DNA of 64,000 nt, taken from positions 41,575 to 105,574 of the forward strand of contig RXJP01000021.1 of the NCBI GenBank assembly GCA_003963315.1, in the 5' to 3' direction. A program made the position numbers and the translations under genes. Positions 18,203 to 26,731 of this stretch are shown here, piece by piece. A model generated the notes under the pieces. It was not told the DNA's origin. It saw only the letters and a program-made list of their open reading frames with translations, and made no database searches. The stretch is from Rhodocyclaceae bacterium. Its GTDB lineage: Bacteria; Pseudomonadota; Gammaproteobacteria; Burkholderiales; Rhodocyclaceae. The number at the start of each line of letters is the position of its first letter. The first letter of the stretch is position 1.

Positions 18203-18276
18203 CGTTTCGAATGGCATCCATCTTTCATTGCAAGATGTTGTTTATCTGTGAACTATTTCCATCTAAACAACGATGG

Positions 18277-18368
18277 CGTCCGGGAGAAATTCCTTTTGCG
18301 TCGCACCAAGCAATTGGAGTTCGGACGCTATCGGCGGCCGGGCGTTTGATTGCCGGACGCCTGTCCGA
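18277..18368. promoter_or_regulatory. Putative activator sites (CGGAC/GTCCG) upstream of export operon
   Basis: This stretch holds CGTCCGG (18277), TCGGACG (18321) and the inverted repeat CGGAC-GCCT-GTCCG (18354-18367). They lie 75-165 bases upstream of the -24 box, the usual range for sigma-54 enhancers. The same half-site recurs upstream of the other three operons. Binding by the local AcoR-type protein is inference. Together with the promoter, this accounts for most of the gene-free stretch 18005-18500. Confidence 0.5.
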
Positions 18369-18500
18369 AAATGAGGAATGCGTTAGCGAGAAAGGCTGGC
18401 CTGGTGCCGACCCGGCAGCCGACGCACGAAAGCAACAAGACCTGCATTGCATGGCAATGCATCGTCCTGAGGGGTTGCGGAGTCACGGGGAAAAGAGGCG

Positions 18501-18531
18501 AAAAAAAAGGGGGAGGCGATACGCCTCCCCC
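18501..18531 (-). terminator. Terminator of the carboxylase operon
   Basis: A perfect 10-bp stem GGGGGAGGCG/CGCCTCCCCC with an ATA loop is followed on the minus strand by eight T residues (A8 at 18501-18508). It is 45 bases after the last carboxylase gene. Confidence 0.93.
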
Positions 18532-18576
18532 GAAAAACACGCTGCCAAGGCAACATGAGGAGAACACTATTTCATT

Positions 18577-19437
18577 TCACGACCTCAACCGCGCCAGACG
18601 CTCCAGCACTTGTTCCGGCTGGGCATCGCGGGGAATTTCAACAAAGTAAAACTGGTTCTGCGCCAAGGGGGCGGCATCCTGCGTCCATAGGCTGGCGCTG
18701 ATGTCCACACCATGGGCGCTGCCGGCGACGGGAAGGCCATCGGCGCCGATGAAGACGTCGATGTCGGCCAGTGCCGGCGCTTCGGACAAGGCCCCGCCGC
18801 CCAGGCGCAGGGCCAGGGGCCAGCGGTAGTGCTTGGCGACGTTGACCATGGGCCGGTACAGCTCGGCATTCACCGGGCCAGGCAATACATCGCCCGGCGC
18901 TTCCTCGAACAGGATGCCCCCCACCGGCAGGCTGGATACCGAACGCACCAGATCGGCCACATACATGGCGGCATCCTCGATGTTGTCGTCATCCAGTTCC
19001 ACCTCGCGGTCCACGGCCCGGTTGGCCAAATGCAGCCAGAACCGGGGGGAAGGCATGGCCAGCACCACCGGCGCCTGGCCGCGCAGATGGGCGACCACCG
19101 CTTCGACGATCTCGGCCAGCAGTTCCCGCGGCGCGGTTTGTTCCAGCAGCTTGCGCAGTGGGAAGGACAGCTTGCGCTTCGCCGTCAGCTCCGCCTTGGC
19201 GGCGGGATTGCGTTGCAGCCAGGCGTCGAACAGCTCGCCGACTTCGATCACTGCCACATCCGGCTTCAACAAGCCCTGGGCCTGGGAAAAATACGCGAGG
19301 TATTTGCTCGCGCTTTCCCAGGGATCCCCGGATTCGCCCAGCAGCAGGCGTCGGGTGTAGGCCGACGCCTTGAGCCATAGCCGCAGGCCAACTTTGCCGC
19401 CCTCGACGGGCAGAAGATCGGCGAGACTCTGGCTCAT
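18577..19437 (-). CDS. apcE: Acetophenone carboxylase-like epsilon subunit
   Basis: The 286-residue (about 31 kDa) soluble protein corresponds in size and position to the 34-kDa epsilon subunit of acetophenone carboxylase of Aromatoleum aromaticum. That subunit is needed for activity but separates easily from the core complex. I see no classical catalytic motif. The C-terminal half (VVLAMPSPRFWL, GGILFEEAPGD, IDVFIGADGLP) looks like a beta/alpha-barrel-type fold. Acetone carboxylases lack this subunit, so its presence is the main argument for the acetophenone-carboxylase branch. Its ATG overlaps the stop of the previous gene (ATGA). Confidence 0.75.
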   Translation of the reverse strand: MSQSLADLLPVEGGKVGLRLWLKASAYTRRLLLGESGDPWESASKYLAYFSQAQGLLKPDVAVIEVGELFDAWLQRNPAAKAELTAKRKLSFPLRKLLEQTAPRELLAEIVEAVVAHLRGQAPVVLAMPSPRFWLHLANRAVDREVELDDDNIEDAAMYVADLVRSVSSLPVGGILFEEAPGDVLPGPVNAELYRPMVNVAKHYRWPLALRLGGGALSEAPALADIDVFIGADGLPVAGSAHGVDISASLWTQDAAPLAQNQFYFVEIPRDAQPEQVLERLARLRS

Positions 19438-21710
19438 TGCTTCTCGTCTCCCAGCGCGCCCAGTTTTTCCAGACGGGCTTCCAGCTCATCGATGCGCACA
19501 TCCTTGGGATTGCGCATGTAATTGGGCTTGGGATCGTTGGCGCTGCGGGCCGTATCGGGGCCGCCGACATACAGGGTGCCGACGTCGTCGCCCCAGCAGC
19601 CGAAGTAGGGCAGATGGGCGGGCGGCTTGGGCTGGTTCCACTCCTTGACGAACTGGGCGAAGGGCTTGCCCCGGGCAATCCGCGCCTTGCGCTCGGCATC
19701 GCGGGCGGCGCGGGTGGCATCGTGGTTGATGGCCAATGTCGTGGAATCGAACTTCACCTGGTACAGACGTTCCGCCACGGCATGGGAAATCAGGCCTTCC
19801 TCGATGTCGCGGATCACGCCCGCGGGATCCCGTTCCAGCAGATCGCCGTAACCGGCACCGGCGCCCTGGGAGATCATGAACAATTCACCGCGCTTGGAAA
19901 TCTCGAAGCCCATGCCCATGTGGTGGGTGGTGTAGCTGGCCCCTTCGAAGGGCTGTTCGTTCATGATTTCCTCGATGGAGTGTTTGAACTTGTGGGGTTC
20001 GTTCTCCAGCACCTCGTACACATCCACGCCCTTCACCTTGCAGAGGGGATAGGCGCCGCAGGAGTAGCCGCCGAACAAGCCTTGCAGGGGGGGGATCTTG
20101 GCGCCCTGGCAGACGGTCATGAAGCCCCATTGCTCGGAGTCCTTGGTCGCCACCATCATGGTGTAACCCTGGCCGCCGCGGTACTTGCCCGGGGCCACGG
20201 CATCGCGGGTCATCTTCTTCGACACCAGTTGCAGGAAGGGCACTTCCTCTTCGTTCAATTCCTGCTCGCCGATGTCCGCCATGGTGGCGAAGATCGGCGC
20301 CAGGGCATGCTCGCCGTCCTTGTCGGCCCGGGCGCCGTGGCCCATGCCGTTCAAATCGGCGCAGAGGTTGCCCAGGGTTTCGCCGTGCTGGCTGACACCG
20401 CCCCAGATGAAGGTGTTGATCATGTTGAAGGTAGGGGCGTGCACCTTGGTGTACTTCTCCGGGCAGCTGTAAAGGAACTTGGCCACGGCATGCTGGGCGC
20501 AAGTGAAGCCGGTGAAGATGGACATCAGGCTCTGGGAGTTGGGCGCCGCGTAGGAGCAATCGACGATGGAATGGGGATCGGTGATCACTTCGATGGGGGC
20601 GAAGGCCGCCTGGCCCCGGGGCAGGTCGGGCCAGACGTAGCAGAGGAACATCTGCGCGATCATGCCCTTGAGGCCGGCCAACACCGTGTTGGTGGCGCGG
20701 TTGGTGAACTCGGGGCTGGAACCCCGGAAGTCGAAGACCAGTTTGTCGCCGGTCTTGGTCAGCTTGCAGTTCATCTTCACCACGCAGTTTTCGCGCAGGG
20801 TCGAATCCTGGATGATGTAGGTGCGCACCGACATGTCGGGCCACTCGCTGATACGGCGGGTGACTTCGGCCTTCACGTTCTCCATGGACAGACGCAGGGT
20901 GGACACCAGGGCGTCAGGGCCTTCGTTGCGCAGCACTTCCTCGACCCGCTGTTTGATGCGCAGGCAGGCATACAGCTTGACCTTCATGTCTTCGTACTGG
21001 AGCTTGGGCTCCCGCACGGAGTTTTGCAGGAAAGTCAGGATGTCGCGCTTGATTTCGTAGTTTTCCACCACGCGGAAGGGGCTCATCTTGAGGCCTTCGT
21101 CGAAGGAGGTTTCCGCCATGGAGGGCATGCCGCCCGGCTCGATGGCGCCGTTCTCGCCTTCGTGCACCGTGGAGGCCACCCAGCACACCAGCTTGCCTTC
21201 CCAGAACACGGGAATGATCATGGACTGGTCGGTGTTGTGCACGTTGCCGTAGCGGGAGTCGTTGTGGATGAAGCCGTCGCCTTCACGCACGCCCACGGTG
21301 GGATCGTTCATCCAGTTCTTGATGATGAACTTGATGGGGTGGTGCACCAGGGTGGAGAAAATCAGCACACCGCCGGCACTGGCGATGGAGAGGTCGCCGG
21401 AAGCCGTGTACACGCCGGTGATCACGTCCCCCCACTTGGCGCCGGGAGCGGCGCCCATCTGCTCCACCATCTCGTAGCCTTCATCACAGCCGGCCTGGAT
21501 CCGGTCGCGCAATTTGGCGACGGTGTGCACGTCGCTGATCTTCTTGATGGAGGCTTCCTCGTCCTCGGTACGGGGCATCAGATCATGGCGGCGCATGATC
21601 TCGGGATCGGGGCCGAGGAACAGCGTGGTGTCGGTGAGGAACTTCTTCAGCAGCGCCACTTCCTCTGGGCTGGGAGCCTTGGCTCCCACAGGTACTTTTA
21701 CGTCGTTCAT
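19434..21710 (-). CDS. apcD: Ketone carboxylase, HyuB-type large subunit
   Basis: About 758 residues (84 kDa) from ATG 21710, which follows AAGGA; a TTG six bases upstream is also in frame. It belongs to the hydantoinase B/oxoprolinase family. Recognisable segments are GDGFIHNDSRYGNVHNTDQ, GKLVCWVASTVHEGENGAIEPGG and VFDFRGSSPEFTNRATN. In acetone and acetophenone carboxylases this subunit carries the carboxylation site that joins the phosphorylated ketone with bicarbonate-derived CO2. It is the fourth of five genes; the letter D is given by gene order only. It overlaps the epsilon gene by 4 bases. Confidence 0.85.
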   Translation of the reverse strand: MNDVKVPVGAKAPSPEEVALLKKFLTDTTLFLGPDPEIMRRHDLMPRTEDEEASIKKISDVHTVAKLRDRIQAGCDEGYEMVEQMGAAPGAKWGDVITGVYTASGDLSIASAGGVLIFSTLVHHPIKFIIKNWMNDPTVGVREGDGFIHNDSRYGNVHNTDQSMIIPVFWEGKLVCWVASTVHEGENGAIEPGGMPSMAETSFDEGLKMSPFRVVENYEIKRDILTFLQNSVREPKLQYEDMKVKLYACLRIKQRVEEVLRNEGPDALVSTLRLSMENVKAEVTRRISEWPDMSVRTYIIQDSTLRENCVVKMNCKLTKTGDKLVFDFRGSSPEFTNRATNTVLAGLKGMIAQMFLCYVWPDLPRGQAAFAPIEVITDPHSIVDCSYAAPNSQSLMSIFTGFTCAQHAVAKFLYSCPEKYTKVHAPTFNMINTFIWGGVSQHGETLGNLCADLNGMGHGARADKDGEHALAPIFATMADIGEQELNEEEVPFLQLVSKKMTRDAVAPGKYRGGQGYTMMVATKDSEQWGFMTVCQGAKIPPLQGLFGGYSCGAYPLCKVKGVDVYEVLENEPHKFKHSIEEIMNEQPFEGASYTTHHMGMGFEISKRGELFMISQGAGAGYGDLLERDPAGVIRDIEEGLISHAVAERLYQVKFDSTTLAINHDATRAARDAERKARIARGKPFAQFVKEWNQPKPPAHLPYFGCWGDDVGTLYVGGPDTARSANDPKPNYMRNPKDVRIDELEARLEKLGALGDEKQ

Positions 21711-21749
21711 ATTCAATCCTTCAGTGTATGGTTCCAGTGGATTCCGGGC

Positions 21750-23885
21750 TCAAGCGCGCAGGAACCAGGAGGCACCTTGTTTGGCGGCAACGAAGTTCCA
21801 ACCCGGATCGACCAGATAGGTGGTGACTTCCGAGGCGACAATCGCCGGGCCGGCAATCTGCACGCCGGGCTCGATGTCCTTGCGATCCCAGACGGGGGTA
21901 TCGAAGGAACCTTCGTGGCCGACGAAGTAGCACTTGCGGCTGCTGGCGGGAGGAGGAGGCGACTTGCGCTGCTCTTCGGGCACCGGCTTGATGTCCTCGA
22001 ATTGGACGGTTTCCAGGCGGACAAAGGCGGCGACGCGGATGGTGTTGATGCGGATGCCGGCCTCCGGCGCCTGGCTGCCTTCGCCGAAGCGCTTGCCGTA
22101 GTCCTTGGAGAACTGGTCGATGATGGCCATCACGTCACCCGGGCCTTGCAGTTCATGCATGGGGATCACCGCGGTGGTCTGCACCAGTTGGTTGCCGTAG
22201 CGCATGTCCAGTTCCAACTGATGCTGGATCTGTTCCTTGGGCACGCCCTGGCGGATCAAATCCTGGGTACCGCCTTCCTTGAGCTCGGCGACGATGCTGT
22301 TGAAGCGATCGTAGTCGTCGTACACCTTGCGCGAGTTGGAGTCGTACAGCACCATGTACAGGGACTGCTCATGGATGTGCAACTGGTGCATATTGCCGGC
22401 GCCGACCGCGGAGAACACGGAGCTGAAGGGGGGCGCCAGGATCTTCTGGATGCCCAGGTTCTGGGCGATGCCGCAGCAGTGCAGGGGACCGTTGCCGCCG
22501 TAAGCCAGGTAGGTGAAGTCCTTGGGGTCGTAACCCCGGGCACGCAGCTCGGTGAACAGGCCGTTGGCCATGTTGTCGTCCACCTTCTGCCGGATCAGCA
22601 GGGCGGCCTCGATGGTGGAACAGTCCAGCTCCTCGCACAGGGCGTCCTCGATGGCGGCGGCGGCACGGCGGGGATTGAGGGGAATGGAGCCCCCGGCGTA
22701 GTTCTTCGGATCCAGATAGCCCAGCAGCAGGTCGGCATCGGTCACGGTGGGGTTCATGCCGCCGCGGTCGTAGCAAGCCGGGCCGGGGTCGGAACCGGCG
22801 CTTTCCGGACCGCACTTGACGGTTTCGTACATGCGGTCGTAGCTGGCGACGGAGCCGCCGCCGGCGCCCAGGGTCACCAGGTGCACCATGGGCACGGAGA
22901 CCAGCCAGCGGTCGATGACCGGGTTGAAATCGTAGTGCTTGATGCCGCCTTCGACGACGATACCGATGTCGTAGCTGGTGCCGCCCATGTCGGTGGCCAC
23001 CACATTGCCCAGGGCTGCCTGCATGGCCAGATGCTCGGAGGCGGCGATGCCGGAAACCGGACCGGAGTGGATGGTTTGCAGGGCGTCGGTGGAGTTCAGT
23101 TGGGCCATGCCGCCGGAGTTATGAATCACCAGCATGGGCTTTTCATATTGGTGGGCGCGCAGGTTCTGCTCCAGGGCGGAGAGGGCGTGGTACATGGTGG
23201 AATGGAGATAGCCGTCCACGATGGCCGAGGTGGCCCGTACATACTCGCCCTTACGGCCCGCCACCTGATGGGACAGGATGATGGGAATCGCGCCGAGCAG
23301 GTGGGAGGGATATTCCTCCAGCAGGATTTCCTCGATGCGCTGCTCGTGCATAGGATTGACCACGGAATTCACCAGGGCCACAACGATGATCTGGGCGCCG
23401 CCGTCCACCAGGTCGCGAATCTGCTGACGCACGTCGTCCTCGTCCAGGGGCATGACCAACTTGCCCTGGAAGTCGAGGCGTTCGCGCACGCCGCGGATCA
23501 TCTGCGGCAGCACCAGGGGGTCGGGACGGGAAGCGGCGGGCAAATCCTGCTGGCCCAGGTAATCCAGGCCTTCGCCGTAGCCCCGGGCGCGGCTCAAGGG
23601 CACCGTGGCTTCGAAGCCGGCCGTCACCAGCATGCCGATGCGGGGCCCCTTGTGTTCGATCAGGGCATTGGTACCGAGGGTGGTGGCGTAACGCACCGAA
23701 TCCACTTCGGCCAGGATTTCTTCCAGTTCCAGGCCGAGCACGTGATAGGCCTTGCTCAGGGCTTCATTGAAACCCAGGGCCAGGTTGTGGTGGGTGGTCA
23801 GGGCCTTGGCCTCGATGTATTGGCCGTCCCACACCACGAAACAATCGGTGAAAGTGCCACCGATATCGACTGATACGCGTCTCAT
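21750..23885 (-). CDS. apcC: Ketone carboxylase, HyuA-type subunit (75-kDa class)
   Basis: The 711-residue protein is of the hydantoinase A/AcxA family with an acetate-kinase-like ATP fold. The phosphate-binding motif DIGGTFTD is at residues 7-14. A second ATPase element (VVATDMGGTSYDIG, about residue 300) and GPGPACYDRGG-like SDPGPACYDRGG (about 375) are present. In this enzyme class such a subunit uses ATP to activate the ketone or bicarbonate. It is one of two HyuA paralogues in the operon, as in acetophenone carboxylase (alpha and alpha-prime); acetone carboxylase has only one. The letter C is given by gene order. Confidence 0.85.
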   Translation of the reverse strand: MRRVSVDIGGTFTDCFVVWDGQYIEAKALTTHHNLALGFNEALSKAYHVLGLELEEILAEVDSVRYATTLGTNALIEHKGPRIGMLVTAGFEATVPLSRARGYGEGLDYLGQQDLPAASRPDPLVLPQMIRGVRERLDFQGKLVMPLDEDDVRQQIRDLVDGGAQIIVVALVNSVVNPMHEQRIEEILLEEYPSHLLGAIPIILSHQVAGRKGEYVRATSAIVDGYLHSTMYHALSALEQNLRAHQYEKPMLVIHNSGGMAQLNSTDALQTIHSGPVSGIAASEHLAMQAALGNVVATDMGGTSYDIGIVVEGGIKHYDFNPVIDRWLVSVPMVHLVTLGAGGGSVASYDRMYETVKCGPESAGSDPGPACYDRGGMNPTVTDADLLLGYLDPKNYAGGSIPLNPRRAAAAIEDALCEELDCSTIEAALLIRQKVDDNMANGLFTELRARGYDPKDFTYLAYGGNGPLHCCGIAQNLGIQKILAPPFSSVFSAVGAGNMHQLHIHEQSLYMVLYDSNSRKVYDDYDRFNSIVAELKEGGTQDLIRQGVPKEQIQHQLELDMRYGNQLVQTTAVIPMHELQGPGDVMAIIDQFSKDYGKRFGEGSQAPEAGIRINTIRVAAFVRLETVQFEDIKPVPEEQRKSPPPPASSRKCYFVGHEGSFDTPVWDRKDIEPGVQIAGPAIVASEVTTYLVDPGWNFVAAKQGASWFLRA

Positions 23886-23939
23886 ACGATCTCCTTAATT
23901 CTCCATGCCGCGCCGCCGGAGGCGGCGCGGCCATTGCTG

Positions 23940-24341
23940 TTAGTGGCCGCTATGACCGGCGCCGAGCACCACTTCCGGACCGGCGACGGGTTCCTTCACT
24001 TCCTCGCGGGTGGACCATTGGGCGCGCAGGGCGGGCAGGTCCACTTCCATGTCGTAAAGGGGCGGGTGGCCGGGAATGGCATATTCGGTTTCCACCTGGG
24101 TGCCGCAATGGGGGCAGTAGTACTCGAGGATGCGCACCCACTCAGGATCGGGGCTGAAGGTGAAACGGTACTTTTCCGGGTCGATGATGGGCGGATGGAT
24201 TTCCCGCGGATCGCGGTTGTACACCAGCATGCCTTCCTTGTAGCTCTTGGTGGCGGGGCCCACGACGTGGTTGCACACCCGGCATTCCCACTGCTCCGCA
24301 TCGAGGTCGATGCGCAGGTATTCGGTCATTAGTACTTTCAT
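23940..24341 (-). CDS. apcB: Ketone carboxylase small zinc-ribbon subunit
   Basis: The 133-residue (15 kDa) protein matches the small subunit of acetone/acetophenone carboxylases. It has two CxxC pairs, ECRVCNHVVG (about residue 20) and YYCPHCGTQVE (about residue 75), a likely structural zinc site. The alternative start MTEYLRI lies four codons downstream. It begins 5 bases after the first operon gene, and the next gene follows after 54 bases. In the known complex this subunit is structural and ties the large subunits together. Confidence 0.85.
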   Translation of the reverse strand: MKVLMTEYLRIDLDAEQWECRVCNHVVGPATKSYKEGMLVYNRDPREIHPPIIDPEKYRFTFSPDPEWVRILEYYCPHCGTQVETEYAIPGHPPLYDMEVDLPALRAQWSTREEVKEPVAGPEVVLGAGHSGH

Positions 24342-24346
24342 GGTTT

Positions 24347-26281
24347 TCAGCCTTTCTTGCTCAGCAGGATGTCGCCCGCGTCGCTGATGACGAAACTCCA
24401 GCCATCCAGCACGCGGCAGGTAAAGAAGTCTTCTTCGATGATTGCCGGACCGACACCGCTGTCGCCGGTGTTGAGTTGGTTCAGGTTGTAGACCGGCACG
24501 TCGACCCGGCCCTTGCCCTTGGTCAGCAGGGTGCGCTTGCCATGGGAAGCCGCCTTGCCACCCTTGGCGAACTTGGCATGTTGGCCGTTGGCGCTGCGCA
24601 GCACTTTCACCGCACTCAGCTCGATGTCCACGCTGTCGGCTTTCTTGAATGCTGCGGGCAAGGCAATCTCGCCATTCAGCGCTTGGCTCTGTTCCTTGCC
24701 ATCCACCAGGGCCGCCAAAGTCGTTTGCAGCGCGTATTGACCTTCAGCGAAGCCTTCCGCGTACATGTCGCGGGAGGCCTTGACCTTCAAGGCGGCGATG
24801 CTTTCCTTCAGCTTGGCATCGCTCACGTCATGCAAAGTCGCGGTGTAGTGCTGGGAGATGTTGCATTCACCGATGCCGTAAGCGCTGAAGACAGCGGCCA
24901 TCTTCGGCACGGCCACGGTGTCGATGCCGGCTTTTTCAGCGATGCCGCAAGCGTTGAGGGGGCCGGCGCCGCCGAAGGCGAGCAAGGTGGTTTCCTTGGA
25001 GATTTTGGTGGAGCGATGCAGTTCCACCGCCACCTTTTCTTCATAGGCATGTTCCATCTGCAACAGGGCATCTTCCAGCTTCAGGCCCAAGGGCTTGGCG
25101 ATGCTCAGTTCCACGGCCGTCGCTGCGCGGTCCGCATCCAGGGCCAGGTCGCCGCCGAAATAAGACGTGGGATCGAGGATGCCGCACAACAGGCTGGCGT
25201 CGGTGATGGTGGCTTCCTTGCCGCCGCGGCCGAAGCAGGCGGGGCCGGGAACAGCACCCACGCTTTCCGGGCCGATGACAATGCGGCCTTCATGGACGCG
25301 GAAGATGGAGCTGCCGCCAACGCCGGCGCTGACGATTTCGCACAAAGGGAAGGAGACGCTGATGCCTTCCACATGGCCCCGGCGCTTTTCCGCCACGGTG
25401 TCGTTGACGAATTGGCCGATGTCGGTGGTGGTGCCGCCGATATCGATGGCCACCACATCCTTGAAGCCGTACAGACGGGAGAAGGTTTTCATGCCTTCCA
25501 TACCGCCGCGGGGGCCCGAGCTATAGGTCTTGATCGCCACGGACTTCGCCACCCGGGAGGAATCGCCGTCGTTACGGAAAATCTGCAAGGGGTTCTTGGT
25601 GCGATAGGTGCGCAGGCGATTCTCGGCGTTGTAGAGGAAGTTCTCCATGGCCGGATGCAGGAAGGAATTGATCAGCGCAGTCCAGGTGCGGCGCAGGGCG
25701 TCGCTATCGGTACTCAGGTCGCTGCCGAACAGGATGGGTACGGCGCCGAGCAGGTGACGGGGGTACTTGCGCAGGGCAATGGCCTTGAAGGCGGATTCGG
25801 CGTCCACGAAGTTCTTGTCGATGAAGCTGACCACCAGACGATTGGCGCCTGCGGCGGTGAGGTCGTTGATGGCGCGCACGACGGCGGTTTCGCTGTCTTC
25901 CCGGGACATCACGCCTTCCTCCAGGATGGCGACGCGGTCGCCCACCAGGGCTGCATACAGATCGGGGTCCTGCTCCGCCAGACGCACCACCAGATCCTTG
26001 GCGGCGCCGTGCAGGATCAGGCCAAGGCGCGGGCCCTTGCGCTCGCAAATGGCGTTGGTGCCCTGGGTAGTGGAGTAGCGGATCAGGTCCACTTCTTCCA
26101 GCAGGCGAGTGACGTTCTGCTCGCCGTAGATGACGCCCGACGCCTTTTGCAGGCCTTCGAAGAAACACTTGCTCAGGTCATAAGGCGTCGTCAACACCTT
26201 GGTCTTGTTGACCGACCCGTTGTTTAAGATGCAAATATCGGTGAGGGTGCCACCGTTATCGATATTGATTTGTAGTCCCAT
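24347..26281 (-). CDS. apcA: Ketone carboxylase, HyuA-type subunit (70-kDa class)
   Basis: The 644-residue (about 69 kDa) first gene of the operon is a second HyuA-family ATPase. The phosphate loop reads DNGGTLTD (residues 8-15), with asparagine where its paralogue has isoleucine, but the D, GG, T and TD positions are kept. A second motif VVAIDIGGTTTDIG (about residue 290) and VPGPACFGRGG (about 360) are present. Size and order fit ApcA of acetophenone carboxylase. The leader from the sigma-54 promoter is about 150 bases. Confidence 0.85.
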   Translation of the reverse strand: MGLQINIDNGGTLTDICILNNGSVNKTKVLTTPYDLSKCFFEGLQKASGVIYGEQNVTRLLEEVDLIRYSTTQGTNAICERKGPRLGLILHGAAKDLVVRLAEQDPDLYAALVGDRVAILEEGVMSREDSETAVVRAINDLTAAGANRLVVSFIDKNFVDAESAFKAIALRKYPRHLLGAVPILFGSDLSTDSDALRRTWTALINSFLHPAMENFLYNAENRLRTYRTKNPLQIFRNDGDSSRVAKSVAIKTYSSGPRGGMEGMKTFSRLYGFKDVVAIDIGGTTTDIGQFVNDTVAEKRRGHVEGISVSFPLCEIVSAGVGGSSIFRVHEGRIVIGPESVGAVPGPACFGRGGKEATITDASLLCGILDPTSYFGGDLALDADRAATAVELSIAKPLGLKLEDALLQMEHAYEEKVAVELHRSTKISKETTLLAFGGAGPLNACGIAEKAGIDTVAVPKMAAVFSAYGIGECNISQHYTATLHDVSDAKLKESIAALKVKASRDMYAEGFAEGQYALQTTLAALVDGKEQSQALNGEIALPAAFKKADSVDIELSAVKVLRSANGQHAKFAKGGKAASHGKRTLLTKGKGRVDVPVYNLNQLNTGDSGVGPAIIEEDFFTCRVLDGWSFVISDAGDILLSKKG

Positions 26282-26442
26282 GCTGCCTTACCTCCTGCCT
26301 ACGGTTTGCGAACTATGTGTGTACTGGTTTCGCGGCGACTGAGCGGCGGGCGCCTGCCCTCCGGACTGCCAACCGCTGCGAAATTCCTGGTGTTGGCGGT
26401 TGAGTGTTGCTCCCATGAAAGAGCACATCCCATTGCCCATTC

Positions 26443-26458
26443 AGCAAAGCCCATGCCA
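26443..26458 (-). promoter_or_regulatory. Sigma-54 promoter of the carboxylase operon
   Basis: The minus strand reads TGGCATGGGCTTTGCT, with both boxes intact and the correct 10-base GG-GC spacing. It lies about 160 bases upstream of apcA. No other gene or promoter is visible in 26282-26731 apart from the terminator of the chemoreceptor gene. Confidence 0.8.
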
Positions 26459-26533
26459 CGATGTGCTTTAGATTTAAGTGATTGAAATTTCGTCCTTATC
26501 CCGCGAGGTCCGTTGGGGACGGAAAATATCGAG

Positions 26534-26559
26534 CGTCCGATTTCCGGATGCACGTCCGA
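26534..26559. promoter_or_regulatory. Putative activator half-sites upstream of apc operon
   Basis: Two direct copies of CGTCCGA (26534-26540 and 26553-26559), with TTTCCGGATG between them, lie 76-100 bases upstream of the -24 box. The half-site equals that found before the export operon. That these are enhancer sites is inference. Confidence 0.5.
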
Positions 26560-26674
26560 ATGTTGGATGTACAAGGACGACCGATGCCGAACACTCGCTT
26601 CAAGGAAAACGCACGCCATCAGGAGGTGCATCCGCATGAATGCCCATGGCATTCATCGGAATGGCGCGGGGAAA

Positions 26675-26707
26675 TAAAAAGACCCGCCTCCCCCCATGGA
26701 AGACGGG
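26675..26707 (-). terminator. Terminator of ligase-chemoreceptor operon
   Basis: On the minus strand CCCGTCTTCC pairs with the GGGGAGGCGGG arm around ATGG, followed by TCTTTTTATTT. It lies about 25 bases past the chemoreceptor stop codon and insulates the apc promoter region. Confidence 0.75.
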
Positions 26708-26731
26708 CCGGGGTTTTCGGGCGGCTAGGGA

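Noticed and set aside
19437-23873. A 1478-codon open frame opposite the carboxylase genes
   Set aside because: It is the antisense shadow of two real genes in GC-rich DNA and has no recognisable protein features.
19434-23885. Hydantoinase or 5-oxoprolinase annotation of the HyuA/HyuB genes
   Set aside because: The families are related, but the small CxxC subunit, the epsilon gene and the CoA-transferase/thiolase neighbours fit a ketone carboxylase better.
18577-26281. Calling the operon a plain acetone carboxylase (acxABC)
   Set aside because: There are two HyuA-type subunits and an epsilon-like fifth gene, which three-subunit acetone carboxylases lack. Acetone as a substrate is still not excluded.
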